Below the pieces are notes generated by a model. That model was not told the origin of the DNA and searched no databases. It saw nothing but the letters and a program-made list of their open reading frames with translations. A program made the position numbers and the translations under genes. Shown here piece by piece: positions 29,176 through 37,486 of a stretch of DNA of 64,000 nucleotides. Numbering within the stretch: position 1 is the stretch's first letter; every line of letters begins with the position of its first letter. Source of the stretch: Streptomyces cinnamoneus (GTDB lineage: Bacteria; Actinomycetota; Actinomycetes; Streptomycetales; Streptomycetaceae); the NCBI RefSeq assembly GCF_002939475.1, contig NZ_PKFQ01000001.1, forward strand, positions 2,604,001-2,668,000, in the 5' to 3' direction.

Positions 29176-29234
29176 TGAGTACACGTACTCAAATGCCCAC
29201 GCAGAGGTGACGCGACTACTCAGCCCGCGCTGAG
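29176..29234. promoter_or_regulatory. Palindromic operator candidate B
   Basis: A perfect palindrome TGAGTACACGTACTCA (29176-29191) and a second inverted repeat CTCAG-N6-CTGAG (29219-29234). Both repeats resemble those at 24644-24670, and the second again ends 48 bases before a start codon (29282). The first palindrome lies 79 bp upstream of the leftward helper-WXG-mycosin operon, so it could govern both directions. Confidence 0.5.
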
Positions 29235-29281
29235 CACACCCGCCCTGCCGCCGCACCCCAACTGCGCGGTGGGATCACCTC

Positions 29282-29620
29282 ATGGACATGGACACTCAGC
29301 GACCCACCTCTCGGACAGCCGGCCCGGCAGCCCTGCCGGACCTGGTGAGGAGTCAGCCCAACCTCGTCGGCCGCGCGTCTCTGATGCTCGCTGTCGCGTC
29401 TGCCTTCACCGCCACGTCATTCGTGGGCTTACCGCTGTCCATCGGTCTGGCCATAGCCGCGATGGTCTGCGGCTCGATCGGGCGTGGCAAGGTGAAGCGC
29501 GGTGAGAGCACCGAAGCCGCCCCCGCGAGCGTCGGCTTGGTCCTGGGCACGGTGTTGGCCGTCTTCCCGAGCGCGGTTCTCCTGTGGCTCTGGGTCTCGC
29601 TGGCCGGCACCTACAGCTGA
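29282..29620 (+). CDS. Small DUF4190-like membrane protein
   Basis: A 112-residue protein with two membrane helices around a short loop containing GRGKVKRGE, as in DUF4190 proteins. The start has GTGGGATCACCTC upstream, nearly the same leader as the gene at 24718. Function unknown. The shared upstream repeats suggest common control with the secretion-like module. Confidence 0.75.
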   Translation: MDMDTQRPTSRTAGPAALPDLVRSQPNLVGRASLMLAVASAFTATSFVGLPLSIGLAIAAMVCGSIGRGKVKRGESTEAAPASVGLVLGTVLAVFPSAVLLWLWVSLAGTYS

Positions 29621-29652
29621 CCCCGGGGTGAGCCCGCCGCCCGCCCCTCCCC

Positions 29653-32022
29653 CTACTGCGCCCCCGCCGCCGTCTGCGGGCGGATCGGGAGGCGGTTGAC
29701 CGGGCGGCCCGTTGCCGCGCGTACCGCCGACGCCACCGCCGCCGGTGAGGTCACCACCGGCACCGCGCTGATCGCCTTCGCGCCGAAGGGGGCGACGACG
29801 TCCCGTTCCTCCACCAGCTTCACGATGTGAATGTCCGGCGCGTCCAGTGCCGTCGGCAGGGCGTAGCCCGTGAGGTCCGGGTGGCGGACCAGGCCGGCCG
29901 TGGTGCGGAGGTTCTCCGTGAGGGCCGCGCCGATGCCCTGGGTGATGCCCGCCTCGATGCGGGCCCTCGCCTGGGCGGGGTTGAGGACGCGGCCCACGTC
30001 CTGGGCCACCGCCATCTCGACCACCCGCACCGAACCCAGCTCGATGTCGACGTCCACCACCGCCCGCACCGCGCAGAACGCCAGGCCCACGAACGCGTCG
30101 CCCTGGCCCGTGTCGTCCAGCGGTTCCGTCGGGTGGGGGCGGCACTGGGCCGTGGCCCACAGTTCCTTGCCGTCCAGGGCCTCGTCGACGGTCGTGCTCA
30201 GCACGCCGTCGTACGACGTGATCTTGCCGTCGGCGATCGACAGCAGCTCCGTCGACATGCCGAACTGGTGCGCCAGGGGTTGCAGCAGCTGTGTGCGGAC
30301 CATGCGTGCCGCCCGCTCCACCGCACCGCCCGACACCCACGTGTGCCGGCCGTGGGCGGCCGGGCCGCAGGGGGGCTGGTCGGTGTCCACGGGGGCGACG
30401 TGCACCTCCTCGATGCCCAGGATCTCCTGGACGATCTGGCGAGCCAGCGTCGTGAAGCCCTGGCCCGTCTCGACGGCCGCGCAGATGACCGTGGCCACCG
30501 ACCCACTGACCTTCACCGTGGCCGTGGAGACCTCGTCCGCGCCCTCCGCGCCCAGCATGTGGACCATGCCGACGCCGTAGCCCACGCCGCGCCGGACGGC
30601 ACCCGGTTCGCCGGCGCCCTCGGGGCCGCCCGGCAGGAGCCAGTCCTCCTCGGGGTCGTCCACCGGCAGCGCGGGGAGCGGGAAGTCGCGCACCGCGCGC
30701 AGGAGTTCGGCCACCGGCGCCGGGCAGGTGACCGTCTGGCCGGTGGGCAGGAGGTCGCCGGTCGCCATGATGTTGCGCATGCGCAGTTCGGCCGGGTCGA
30801 TCCCCAGCTTGGCCGCGAGCTTGTCCATCTGACCCTCGTACGCGGCGCACACCTGCATCGCGCCCTCGCCGCGCACATGGCCGGAGGGCGGGTTGTTGGT
30901 GCGTACGGCCCAGCCTTCGACGAAGGCGTGCGGGACGACGTACGGGCCGCAGGCGAACGAGACCGCGGCGGCCAGCGCCTCGGCCGAGGAGTCGGCGTAG
31001 GCCCCGGCGTCCATCAGGATCTGCGCCTCGACCTTCACCAACTTGCCCTCGGCGTCGGCGTGGTGGCGGTAGCGCAGCAGCGTCGGGTGCCGGTGGGCGT
31101 GGCTGAGGAAGGACTCCTCGCGGGTCGCGGCGAGCTTGACGGGGTGGCCCGTGCGCAGCGCCAGCAGGCCCAGCGCGAGCTGGGTGCCCGCGTCCTCGCG
31201 GTCGCCCATGGCGCCCGGTACGCCCGTGACGACGACCTTCACGCGCTCCGGCGCCAGTGCCAGGCAGGCGGCGGCCAGGTCGCGGTCGGCGTGCGGGTCG
31301 GTGGAGGCGGTGTAGATCTCCACGCCCCCGTCGGGGCGCGGCACGGCCAGACCGGCCTCGGCTCCGATGGGCGCCGGGTCCTGGCGGCCGATGCGGTACA
31401 GGCCCTCGACCACCACCTCGCCGTGCGCGTCCGGGTCGCCGAAGCGCAGCGGGATGTGCCGGATCAGATTGCCGTCCGGGTGCAGCGGCGCGGCGGAGAA
31501 CGCCGCCTCCGGGTCGGTGACGGGCTCCAGCAGCTCGTATTCGACCGCGATGGCGGCGGCGGCCAGGCGCGCGGTGTCGGGGTGGTCGGCGGCGACGGCG
31601 GCGATCGGCTCGCCGTGGTGGCGGACCAGGTCCGAGGCGAAGACCGGCCGGTCGACGACGCCCCGGCCGTGGGCGGCGTCACCCGGTACGTCCGCGTGCG
31701 TCACCACGGCCCGTACGCCCGGCATCATGGCCGCGGCGGAGGTGTCGACGGAGAGGATGCGGGCGTGCGGGTGCGGCGAGCGCAGCACCGCCGCCCACAG
31801 CAGGCCCTCGGCCCACAGGTCGGCCGCGTACGGGAACGTGCCCTGCGTCTTGGCGTCGGCGTCCGTCGCCGGTACGGAGACGCCGAGGCCGTGCGGCGGG
31901 GGCGCCGGGGCGGCCGCGGCCGGGGGCACGACGGAGGCGGTGGCGACGGATCCCGGGTCGTCGCCCGCGCCCGTCATGCCTCCCGTCCCGCCGATTCCGG
32001 CCATCCCGCCCATTCCCGTCAT
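29653..32022 (-). CDS. Molybdenum hydroxylase large subunit, divergent
   Basis: A 789-residue protein of the xanthine dehydrogenase/CO dehydrogenase large-subunit family. Family features are the N-terminal a/b hammerhead domain (residues 60-165), HRHP block (310), RGEGAMQ (384-390) and TGQGF. Two key parts are altered. The GGxFGxK motif reads TGVPGAMGDRED (266-277). The C-terminal catalytic motif, usually GVGE, reads A-I-S-A in GAKAISAVPVV (747-757), so no glutamate is available at that place. It may be an unusual enzyme, or one that has lost hydroxylase activity. Third gene of the operon; ATGA overlap with the 2Fe-2S subunit. Confidence 0.85.
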   Translation of the reverse strand: MTGMGGMAGIGGTGGMTGAGDDPGSVATASVVPPAAAAPAPPPHGLGVSVPATDADAKTQGTFPYAADLWAEGLLWAAVLRSPHPHARILSVDTSAAAMMPGVRAVVTHADVPGDAAHGRGVVDRPVFASDLVRHHGEPIAAVAADHPDTARLAAAAIAVEYELLEPVTDPEAAFSAAPLHPDGNLIRHIPLRFGDPDAHGEVVVEGLYRIGRQDPAPIGAEAGLAVPRPDGGVEIYTASTDPHADRDLAAACLALAPERVKVVVTGVPGAMGDREDAGTQLALGLLALRTGHPVKLAATREESFLSHAHRHPTLLRYRHHADAEGKLVKVEAQILMDAGAYADSSAEALAAAVSFACGPYVVPHAFVEGWAVRTNNPPSGHVRGEGAMQVCAAYEGQMDKLAAKLGIDPAELRMRNIMATGDLLPTGQTVTCPAPVAELLRAVRDFPLPALPVDDPEEDWLLPGGPEGAGEPGAVRRGVGYGVGMVHMLGAEGADEVSTATVKVSGSVATVICAAVETGQGFTTLARQIVQEILGIEEVHVAPVDTDQPPCGPAAHGRHTWVSGGAVERAARMVRTQLLQPLAHQFGMSTELLSIADGKITSYDGVLSTTVDEALDGKELWATAQCRPHPTEPLDDTGQGDAFVGLAFCAVRAVVDVDIELGSVRVVEMAVAQDVGRVLNPAQARARIEAGITQGIGAALTENLRTTAGLVRHPDLTGYALPTALDAPDIHIVKLVEERDVVAPFGAKAISAVPVVTSPAAVASAVRAATGRPVNRLPIRPQTAAGAQ

Positions 32023-34079
32023 GCCGAAGCCCTTCCGCTGCCGTCGTCGAAGCCGCCGCCGTCGAAGCCGTCACCCTCGAAGCCGCCGGTGTCGAACGTC
32101 CCGGTCTCGAACGTCCCCGTGCTGAAGCCGCCGGTGTCGAAGTTGCCGGTCTCGAACGTGCCGGTCTCGAAGCCACCGGTCTCGAAGCCACCGGCCTCGA
32201 AACTGCCGGTGTCGAAGTTGCCGGCCTCGAATCCACCGCCCAAGGTGCCGCCGTCGAACGTGCCGCCGTCGAAGCCGCCGCCGAAACCGTCGCCGTAGCC
32301 GCCGGCCGGGCCCTCGCTGGCGCCGTCACCGAGGCTGTCGCCGAAGCCGCCGGGGTTGCCGTGCGGGCCCGTCTGGTGCGGGATGCGCGCCGTGTCGCCC
32401 CCGGGCTGCCGCGCCTGGGCTGCCTCCGCGGCCTCCGCGGCCTCCTCCTCGGCCGCGGCCGTCGCCGCGCGCTCGTCCACGACCTGGCGGACCGCGTCGA
32501 GCACGCCGCGGTAGCCCGAGCAGCGGCAGAGGTTGCCGCAGATCGCCTGGCGCGCCTCCAGCTCGGTGGGGGCGTGGTTGCCCTCCAGCAGGTCGTGCAC
32601 GGTCATGGCCAGGCCGGGCACGCAGAAGCCGCACTGCACGGCTCCGCACGCGGCGAGCGCCCGCTGGACGTCGGACGGCCGGCCGTCGGCGGCCAGACCC
32701 TCGACGGTCCGGATCTCGGCACCCGCGGTCGTCGCCGCCGGCACCAGGCAGGAGGCGACCAGCCGGCCGTCGACCTGCACGGAGCACGCGCCGCACTCGC
32801 CCTGCGAGCAGCCGTCCTTGGCACCCGCGAGGCCGAGGCGCTCGCGCAGGACGTAGAGGAGGGATTCGCCGATCCAGGCGTCGGTCACCGGGCGGTCGGT
32901 CCCGTTGACACGGAGGACGTACGAGGCGCAGGGGTGCTCGTTGTGCGGGTGCGCCGGCAGGGCCTCCGCCTCGGGTTCGGGACCGGAGAATCCGGGATCG
33001 GTGAATCCGGGACCGGTGACTCCGGGACCGGCGTCAGGCACGGGGTCTGCGACGCCCTCGGACAGGGCGGCTTCGGACTCGACCCCGGAGGGAACCTCGG
33101 ACGGAGCCTCGGGCGCGCCCCCGGAAACCGGCTCCGCGACCGGCTCCGCAACCGGCTCCGAAGCGAGCTCAAGACCGGGAGCAGGCTCGGACGCCGGAGC
33201 GGAAACAGAAGCAGGCCCAGACGCAGGCGCGAGCGCAGGCTCAGGCTCAGAGCCGGGCTCCGCCGCCGTCTCCGGCGCGGCGCCGCCCTCCTCCCCGAAG
33301 GTTTCCGGGCGCTCCGCGGGCTCCGCCGGCGCGCTCTGGTCGGCCAGGTCGAGGTCCTCGGCGACGAGCTCGAGTCCCGGCTGTCCGTGCTCCGGCCGGG
33401 GGTCGTTCCCCGTCCCGTGTGTCCACGCGCCGGTCGGGTAGTCGCCCGTACCGGCTACGCCGCCCGGGCCCGCGCCGCGCAGCGCGTACTCGCCCGACTC
33501 CTCCACCGAGTCGTCCCCGGCGGCCGGAACGGACCACTGTCCCGCGTCGCTCCCCTCGCCGGTGGCGGCACCGGCACCGCCACCGGCGTCGGCGGCAGCG
33601 AACGGCATCGCCCACTCCGCCGTGGCCTGCGGGTCGGCGGGGTTCGCGGCACCGCCGCCGTCACCGGTGGGCACCTGGTCGTACGCGGCCGTCTGCGGCA
33701 CGGCGCCCCACTGCGGGTGCGCCTGGCCCCCGGCCGCCGCCACCGGCTCGTGGAACTCCTGATGAACCTGCTGGTGGACCGGCGGATGGGCCGGCTGATG
33801 GGCCGGTTCGGGGAAGGACTCGGGGAAGGGTCCGGGGAACGACGCCGGAGCCGGCGCCGGTGTCGGCTCCGCGGCCGGGGCGTACCCCGACCCCGTGCCC
33901 GGCGCCGCCAGCGGCCCCCACGAGGCCGCGGCCCCCGGGCCGGGGTGGGCCAGGAGCTCGGGCGGGAGCTGCACGAAGGTCGTGCCCTCCGCGTCCAGTT
34001 CGCCACCCCGGGGGATGGGCTGCCAGCCGCCCGCGCCGGGGGCGTGGGCGGTGTGGTGGTGGTGCTGTTCGTCACTCAC
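32019..34079 (-). CDS. Molybdenum hydroxylase 2Fe-2S subunit with long extensions
   Basis: A 686-residue protein around an otherwise normal small iron-sulfur subunit of about 170 residues. Both cluster motifs are intact: GCSQGECGACSVQVDG with a further Cys, and CGFCVPG...ICGNLCRCSGYRG. In front lie about 390 residues of acidic Pro/Ala/Glu-rich sequence. Behind lie Ala/Glu-rich helix and a Gly-Phe-rich tail of pentapeptides (F-E/D-T/A-G-x). Normal family members lack both extensions. GTG at 34079 overlaps the stop of the FAD gene (GTGA); the 3' end overlaps the large-subunit start (ATGA). Confidence 0.85.
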   Translation of the reverse strand: MSDEQHHHHTAHAPGAGGWQPIPRGGELDAEGTTFVQLPPELLAHPGPGAAASWGPLAAPGTGSGYAPAAEPTPAPAPASFPGPFPESFPEPAHQPAHPPVHQQVHQEFHEPVAAAGGQAHPQWGAVPQTAAYDQVPTGDGGGAANPADPQATAEWAMPFAAADAGGGAGAATGEGSDAGQWSVPAAGDDSVEESGEYALRGAGPGGVAGTGDYPTGAWTHGTGNDPRPEHGQPGLELVAEDLDLADQSAPAEPAERPETFGEEGGAAPETAAEPGSEPEPALAPASGPASVSAPASEPAPGLELASEPVAEPVAEPVSGGAPEAPSEVPSGVESEAALSEGVADPVPDAGPGVTGPGFTDPGFSGPEPEAEALPAHPHNEHPCASYVLRVNGTDRPVTDAWIGESLLYVLRERLGLAGAKDGCSQGECGACSVQVDGRLVASCLVPAATTAGAEIRTVEGLAADGRPSDVQRALAACGAVQCGFCVPGLAMTVHDLLEGNHAPTELEARQAICGNLCRCSGYRGVLDAVRQVVDERAATAAAEEEAAEAAEAAQARQPGGDTARIPHQTGPHGNPGGFGDSLGDGASEGPAGGYGDGFGGGFDGGTFDGGTLGGGFEAGNFDTGSFEAGGFETGGFETGTFETGNFDTGGFSTGTFETGTFDTGGFEGDGFDGGGFDDGSGRASA
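32040..32285 (-). repeat. 15-bp coding repeats encoding a Gly-Phe pentapeptide tail
   Basis: About 16 imperfect 15-bp units on the coding strand (of the type GGCxxCTTCGAxACC) encode F-(E/D)-(T/A/G)-G-x. The repeats vary in third bases, so they are not a recent slippage product. The tail would be flexible and aromatic-rich. Confidence 0.8.
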
Positions 34080-34972
34080 GCGAGTGCCCTCCCCAGCGCT
34101 CGGCGGGCCAGAGTCGCCACGGTACGACGCAGATGCAGCACGGCCGGCGGCAGGGTACCCGGCTCGGCGTCGCCCGGCCCCGGCACCGGGTCCGGGATGC
34201 ACGCGGCGGCCACGTAGTCGCCGAAGGCGGCGCAGGCGTCGGGCGCCAGGGTGCGCTCACCGTCCCAGTCGACGATCGAGGAGACCCAGCGCTCGGCGTC
34301 GAACGGCCGCAGCGGCATCGGCGCCACCGCGCCGACCGCGCAGCGCACGCTGCGCCGCGCCGGGTCGAGCACGACGGCCACGGACGCGATCGCCCGGCTG
34401 GGGCCGGTCCGGCCGGTGGCCTTGAGGAAGGTCTGGGGGGCGTGGAGCAGGGGCACGCGCACGTACCCGATCAGCTCGCCCGGCCGCAGCATGTCGAGCC
34501 CGGCCAGGAGGCGGCCGACGGGGACCTCGCGGCGCGCGCCGCCGGGGCCCGCGATGACGAGCGAGGCCTCCAGGGCGGCGAGCACGGGCAGCGCGTCACC
34601 GGTCGGCTGGGCGGAGGCGATGTTGCCGCCGAGCGTGCCGGCGTTGCGGATCTGGGGCGGGCCGGCCGCGCGGGCGGCGGCGGCGAGGGCGGGGATGAGG
34701 GCGGCGAAGTCGGGGCGGCCCATGCGGGCGTGGGTGAGACCGGCGCCGAGCAGGGCGGCGCCGTCCTGGTACTGCCAGCCGCGGATCTCACTGATGCGGC
34801 CGAGGCCGACGAGGGCGGCGGGGCGCAGCAGTCCGCGGTTGACCGCGGCCATGAGGTCGGTGCCGCCGGCGACGGGCACGGCCGTGGGCATGGCGGACAG
34901 CGCCGCCACGGCTTCGTCGAGCGAGCCCGGCAACGTCACCGTGTGCGCCGCCTGCGGTGCGTGCGTGGTCAA
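34076..34972 (-). CDS. Molybdenum hydroxylase FAD-binding subunit
   Basis: A 298-residue subunit that passes electrons through FAD. Motifs are VAGGTDLMAAVNRG and IRNAGTLGGNIASAQPTGDA, then a CO dehydrogenase C-terminal-type domain. The start is taken as TTG at 34972, because the family N-terminus (VTLPGSLDEAVAAL) begins just after it and GGGGAAGGGG precedes it; an ATG 36 codons upstream is possible. First gene of the three-gene operon. Confidence 0.85.
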   Translation of the reverse strand: MTTHAPQAAHTVTLPGSLDEAVAALSAMPTAVPVAGGTDLMAAVNRGLLRPAALVGLGRISEIRGWQYQDGAALLGAGLTHARMGRPDFAALIPALAAAARAAGPPQIRNAGTLGGNIASAQPTGDALPVLAALEASLVIAGPGGARREVPVGRLLAGLDMLRPGELIGYVRVPLLHAPQTFLKATGRTGPSRAIASVAVVLDPARRSVRCAVGAVAPMPLRPFDAERWVSSIVDWDGERTLAPDACAAFGDYVAAACIPDPVPGPGDAEPGTLPPAVLHLRRTVATLARRALGRALA

Positions 34973-35305
34973 CCCAGCTGCCCCTTCCCCAGAGGTCCCG
35001 ACTGTTCCGCCAGGTCTCGCCGTACGGTACGTGCTGTCGGCCCGGACGTGGCAACTCTGGCACATCTTCCGGGCCCGTCGTCGCGAGGGTCCGCGAACCG
35101 CGGGAGCGTCGCCGTCCGCGAGGAAGGCCCACCCGACTGAGACAAAGGTCCGGTTTGCCGTACTCTCTCCCGTCTGAGCGATGTGTGAACTCTGGGCCCT
35201 GTAGGCGTATTGCCATGTTTCGATGACCCTTGTGTGACTTACTACCGTGTGTGGACGACCACCGTGCCAGGGCCGGTCCCACGGTTCGTCAGCTTCCACC
35301 GCGCC
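34973..35305. other. Upstream region of the molybdenum hydroxylase operon
   Basis: About 330 bases with no convincing gene. It contains the operon promoter and the 3' end of the hexosaminidase transcript. AT content rises around 35140-35260, the likely promoter zone. Confidence 0.4.
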
Positions 35306-37039
35306 TCACACGATCGGGGGCGGACCCTCGATCGGGCGTCCGAGCAGTCCGGGACGGCGCTGCCAGGAGCGGGGGCCGCTGGGCGGGCGGTACGCGACGC
35401 CGAGGGCGTCGAGCCGCGCGTAATGGGACGTCATCCGGCGGGCGAAGGAGGCGTGGTCGCGCTCGGCGGGTGCGGGCAGGGACGACCACACCGTCTCGGC
35501 GAAGGCGGCCAGCCGGGGGAACGCCTGGTAGTCCACGCGTTGCTGGTCCTCCATCACCTCCGTCCAGATGTTGGCCTGCGCGCCGAGGACGTGGGCGGCT
35601 TCGGCCGGCGACAGCCCGGGCGGCACGGGCTCGAAGCGGTAGACGTCCTCCAGGGTGCGGACGTAGCCGATGGGTACGGGCTCGTCGGGGCCCGCGTCCT
35701 GACGGTGGTCGAGGTACACCTGTTGCTCGGGGCACATGATGACGTCGTGGCCCGCGCGGGCCGCGGCGACGCCGCCCGCGTAGCCGCGCCAGGAGCAGAC
35801 GGTCGCGCCCGGCGCCAGGCCGCCCTCCAGGATCTCGTCCCAGCCGGCGAGCCGCCTGCCCCGCTCGGTGAGCCACCGGTCGAAGTGGCGGACGAACCAG
35901 CTCTGCAGCCCGTCCTCGTCCCCCAGCCGCTCGGCCGCGATGCGGGCCTGGGCGGTGGGCGACCGCTTCCACTGGTTCTTGGGGCACTCGTCGCCGCCGA
36001 TGTGGACGAAGGGCGAGGGGAAGAGGTCGAGGACCTCGCTCAGCACGTTCTCGTAGAAGGCGAGGGTGTTGTCGGTGGGGGCGAGTACGTTCTCATTGAC
36101 GCCCCAGGTGTCCCAGACGGAGAGGGCGGTGGTGTCGACGACGTCGGTGTTGCCCAGCTCGGGGTACGCGGCGATGGCGGCCTGCGAGTGGCCGGGGAGG
36201 TCGATCTCGGGCACGACGGTGACGTGCCGCTCGGCCGCGTAGGCGACGATCTCGCGCATGTCGTCCTGCGTGTAGAAGCCGCCGTGCGGCCGCTCGTCCC
36301 ACAGGGGCGAGGCCCGGTGGCCGATTTTCGTGCGCGCCCGCCACGCCCCCACCTCGGTCAGCCGGGGATAGCGCCGGATCTCCAGGCGCCAGCCCTGGTC
36401 GTCGGTGAGGTGGAGGTGCAGGACGTTGAGCTTGTGCGCCGCGAGCAGGTCGACGTAGCGCAGCACGCCGTCCTTGGGCAGGAAGTGCCGGGCGACGTCG
36501 AGGAGCACACCGCGCCAGGCGAAGCGGGGAGCGTCCTCGACCACGACCTCGGGGAGCCGCCACGTCCGCTTCGCGGTGACCGGGGCACGCCGGAAGGCTT
36601 CCGGGCCCATCATCTGGCGGAGGGTCTGCGCGCCCCAGAACACCCCGGCCGCGCTGGCACCGGCGATCTCGACGACACGGCCGTCGATCGCGACGCGATG
36701 CGCCTCGGGTCCACCCTCCTCGCCCAGCTCGGGCAGGACGCGCAGCAGCACGCGGTTCCCGCCGTCGCGGTGCGGCGCCACGGGGAGCCCGGTGGCGGCG
36801 CCGACGGTCGCGCGCAGCCAGCGGGCGACGGCCTCGGTGCCGGGCCACGCGTCCACGCCGGTGTCCTCGTCGAGCGCGAAGCCCCCGCCGCCCTCGCCGG
36901 GCTCGAAGCGCGCGCTGTCCTCATCAAGATCGGTGTCGACCCCGAAGCCCGTGCCGCGCTGTCTTCCCGCACGGCCCCGGGGAAGGGTGCCGCTGACTCG
37001 CCGGGGGGCGGGGATCAGGTGCATGCCGCAGTCGCTCAT
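35306..37039 (-). CDS. Beta-N-acetylhexosaminidase (GH20)
   Basis: A 577-residue glycoside hydrolase that removes terminal GlcNAc from chitin fragments and similar glycans. An N-terminal GH20b-type domain is followed by the (beta/alpha)8 catalytic domain with FAWRGVLLDVARHFLPK, LNVLHLHLTDDQGWRLEI and the Asp-Glu pair in HIGGDECPKNQW (about 344-355). Later VCSWRGYAGG and the substrate-side Trp residues are present. No signal peptide is visible, so it is probably cytoplasmic, acting on imported chitobiose. Confidence 0.94.
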   Translation of the reverse strand: MSDCGMHLIPAPRRVSGTLPRGRAGRQRGTGFGVDTDLDEDSARFEPGEGGGGFALDEDTGVDAWPGTEAVARWLRATVGAATGLPVAPHRDGGNRVLLRVLPELGEEGGPEAHRVAIDGRVVEIAGASAAGVFWGAQTLRQMMGPEAFRRAPVTAKRTWRLPEVVVEDAPRFAWRGVLLDVARHFLPKDGVLRYVDLLAAHKLNVLHLHLTDDQGWRLEIRRYPRLTEVGAWRARTKIGHRASPLWDERPHGGFYTQDDMREIVAYAAERHVTVVPEIDLPGHSQAAIAAYPELGNTDVVDTTALSVWDTWGVNENVLAPTDNTLAFYENVLSEVLDLFPSPFVHIGGDECPKNQWKRSPTAQARIAAERLGDEDGLQSWFVRHFDRWLTERGRRLAGWDEILEGGLAPGATVCSWRGYAGGVAAARAGHDVIMCPEQQVYLDHRQDAGPDEPVPIGYVRTLEDVYRFEPVPPGLSPAEAAHVLGAQANIWTEVMEDQQRVDYQAFPRLAAFAETVWSSLPAPAERDHASFARRMTSHYARLDALGVAYRPPSGPRSWQRRPGLLGRPIEGPPPIV

Positions 37040-37092
37040 GCCCTCATCCTTGGCGGCAGCCGGCTCCCGTAAGCCTCCGCGCCCGGAACGAA

Positions 37093-37128
37093 CGGCTCCC
37101 GGGACGCGGGATCGCGCCCCGGAAGCCG
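37093..37128 (-). terminator. Terminator of the DUF3039 gene
   Basis: A 16-bp inverted repeat with two mismatches (arms 37093-37108 and 37113-37128, based on CCCGGGACGCG) and a 4-base loop. It lies downstream of the leftward DUF3039 stop codon at 37160. Confidence 0.6.
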
Positions 37129-37159
37129 TCGGAAGCCCGGGCCCGTCAGCCGGTGGGGG

Positions 37160-37456
37160 CTACTTCTTGTCGCCGCCCTTGCCGCCCTTGCCCTTGTCGT
37201 CCCCGCCGGCGCCCATGCCGTCGAAGATCTCCTTGCACATGGGGCAGACCGGGTACTTCTTGGGGTCGCGTCCGGGAACCCAGACCTTCCCGCAGAGGGC
37301 CACGACCGGCGACCCGGAGAGCGCGCTCTCCATGATCTTGTCCTTCTGGACGTAATGGGCGTAGCGCTCGTGGTCGCCGTCGCCGTGCGACACCTGCGGC
37401 GTCGGCTCGACGAGGGTGCCGGTACCTGCCCCGCGCTCGGGCTCGAGAGTGCTCAT
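37160..37456 (-). CDS. DUF3039 family protein
   Basis: A 98-residue protein of a small actinobacterial family. It has Cys-x-x-x-x... VALCGKVWVP and YPVCPMCKEIFDG, which suggests a zinc-binding site, and a lysine/glycine-rich tail. ATG at 37456 with GGGGACC upstream. Function unknown. It is located 30 bp downstream of the yqgE/algH homologue on the same strand. Confidence 0.85.
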   Translation of the reverse strand: MSTLEPERGAGTGTLVEPTPQVSHGDGDHERYAHYVQKDKIMESALSGSPVVALCGKVWVPGRDPKKYPVCPMCKEIFDGMGAGGDDKGKGGKGGDKK

Positions 37457-37486
37457 GGTCCCCAAGGGTACTGGGGGCGGCCCGCC

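Noticed and set aside
32040..32285. Repeats in the 2Fe-2S subunit as a non-coding minisatellite
   Set aside because: The frame is kept across all units, and substitutions are mostly at third positions, so it is a coding repeat.
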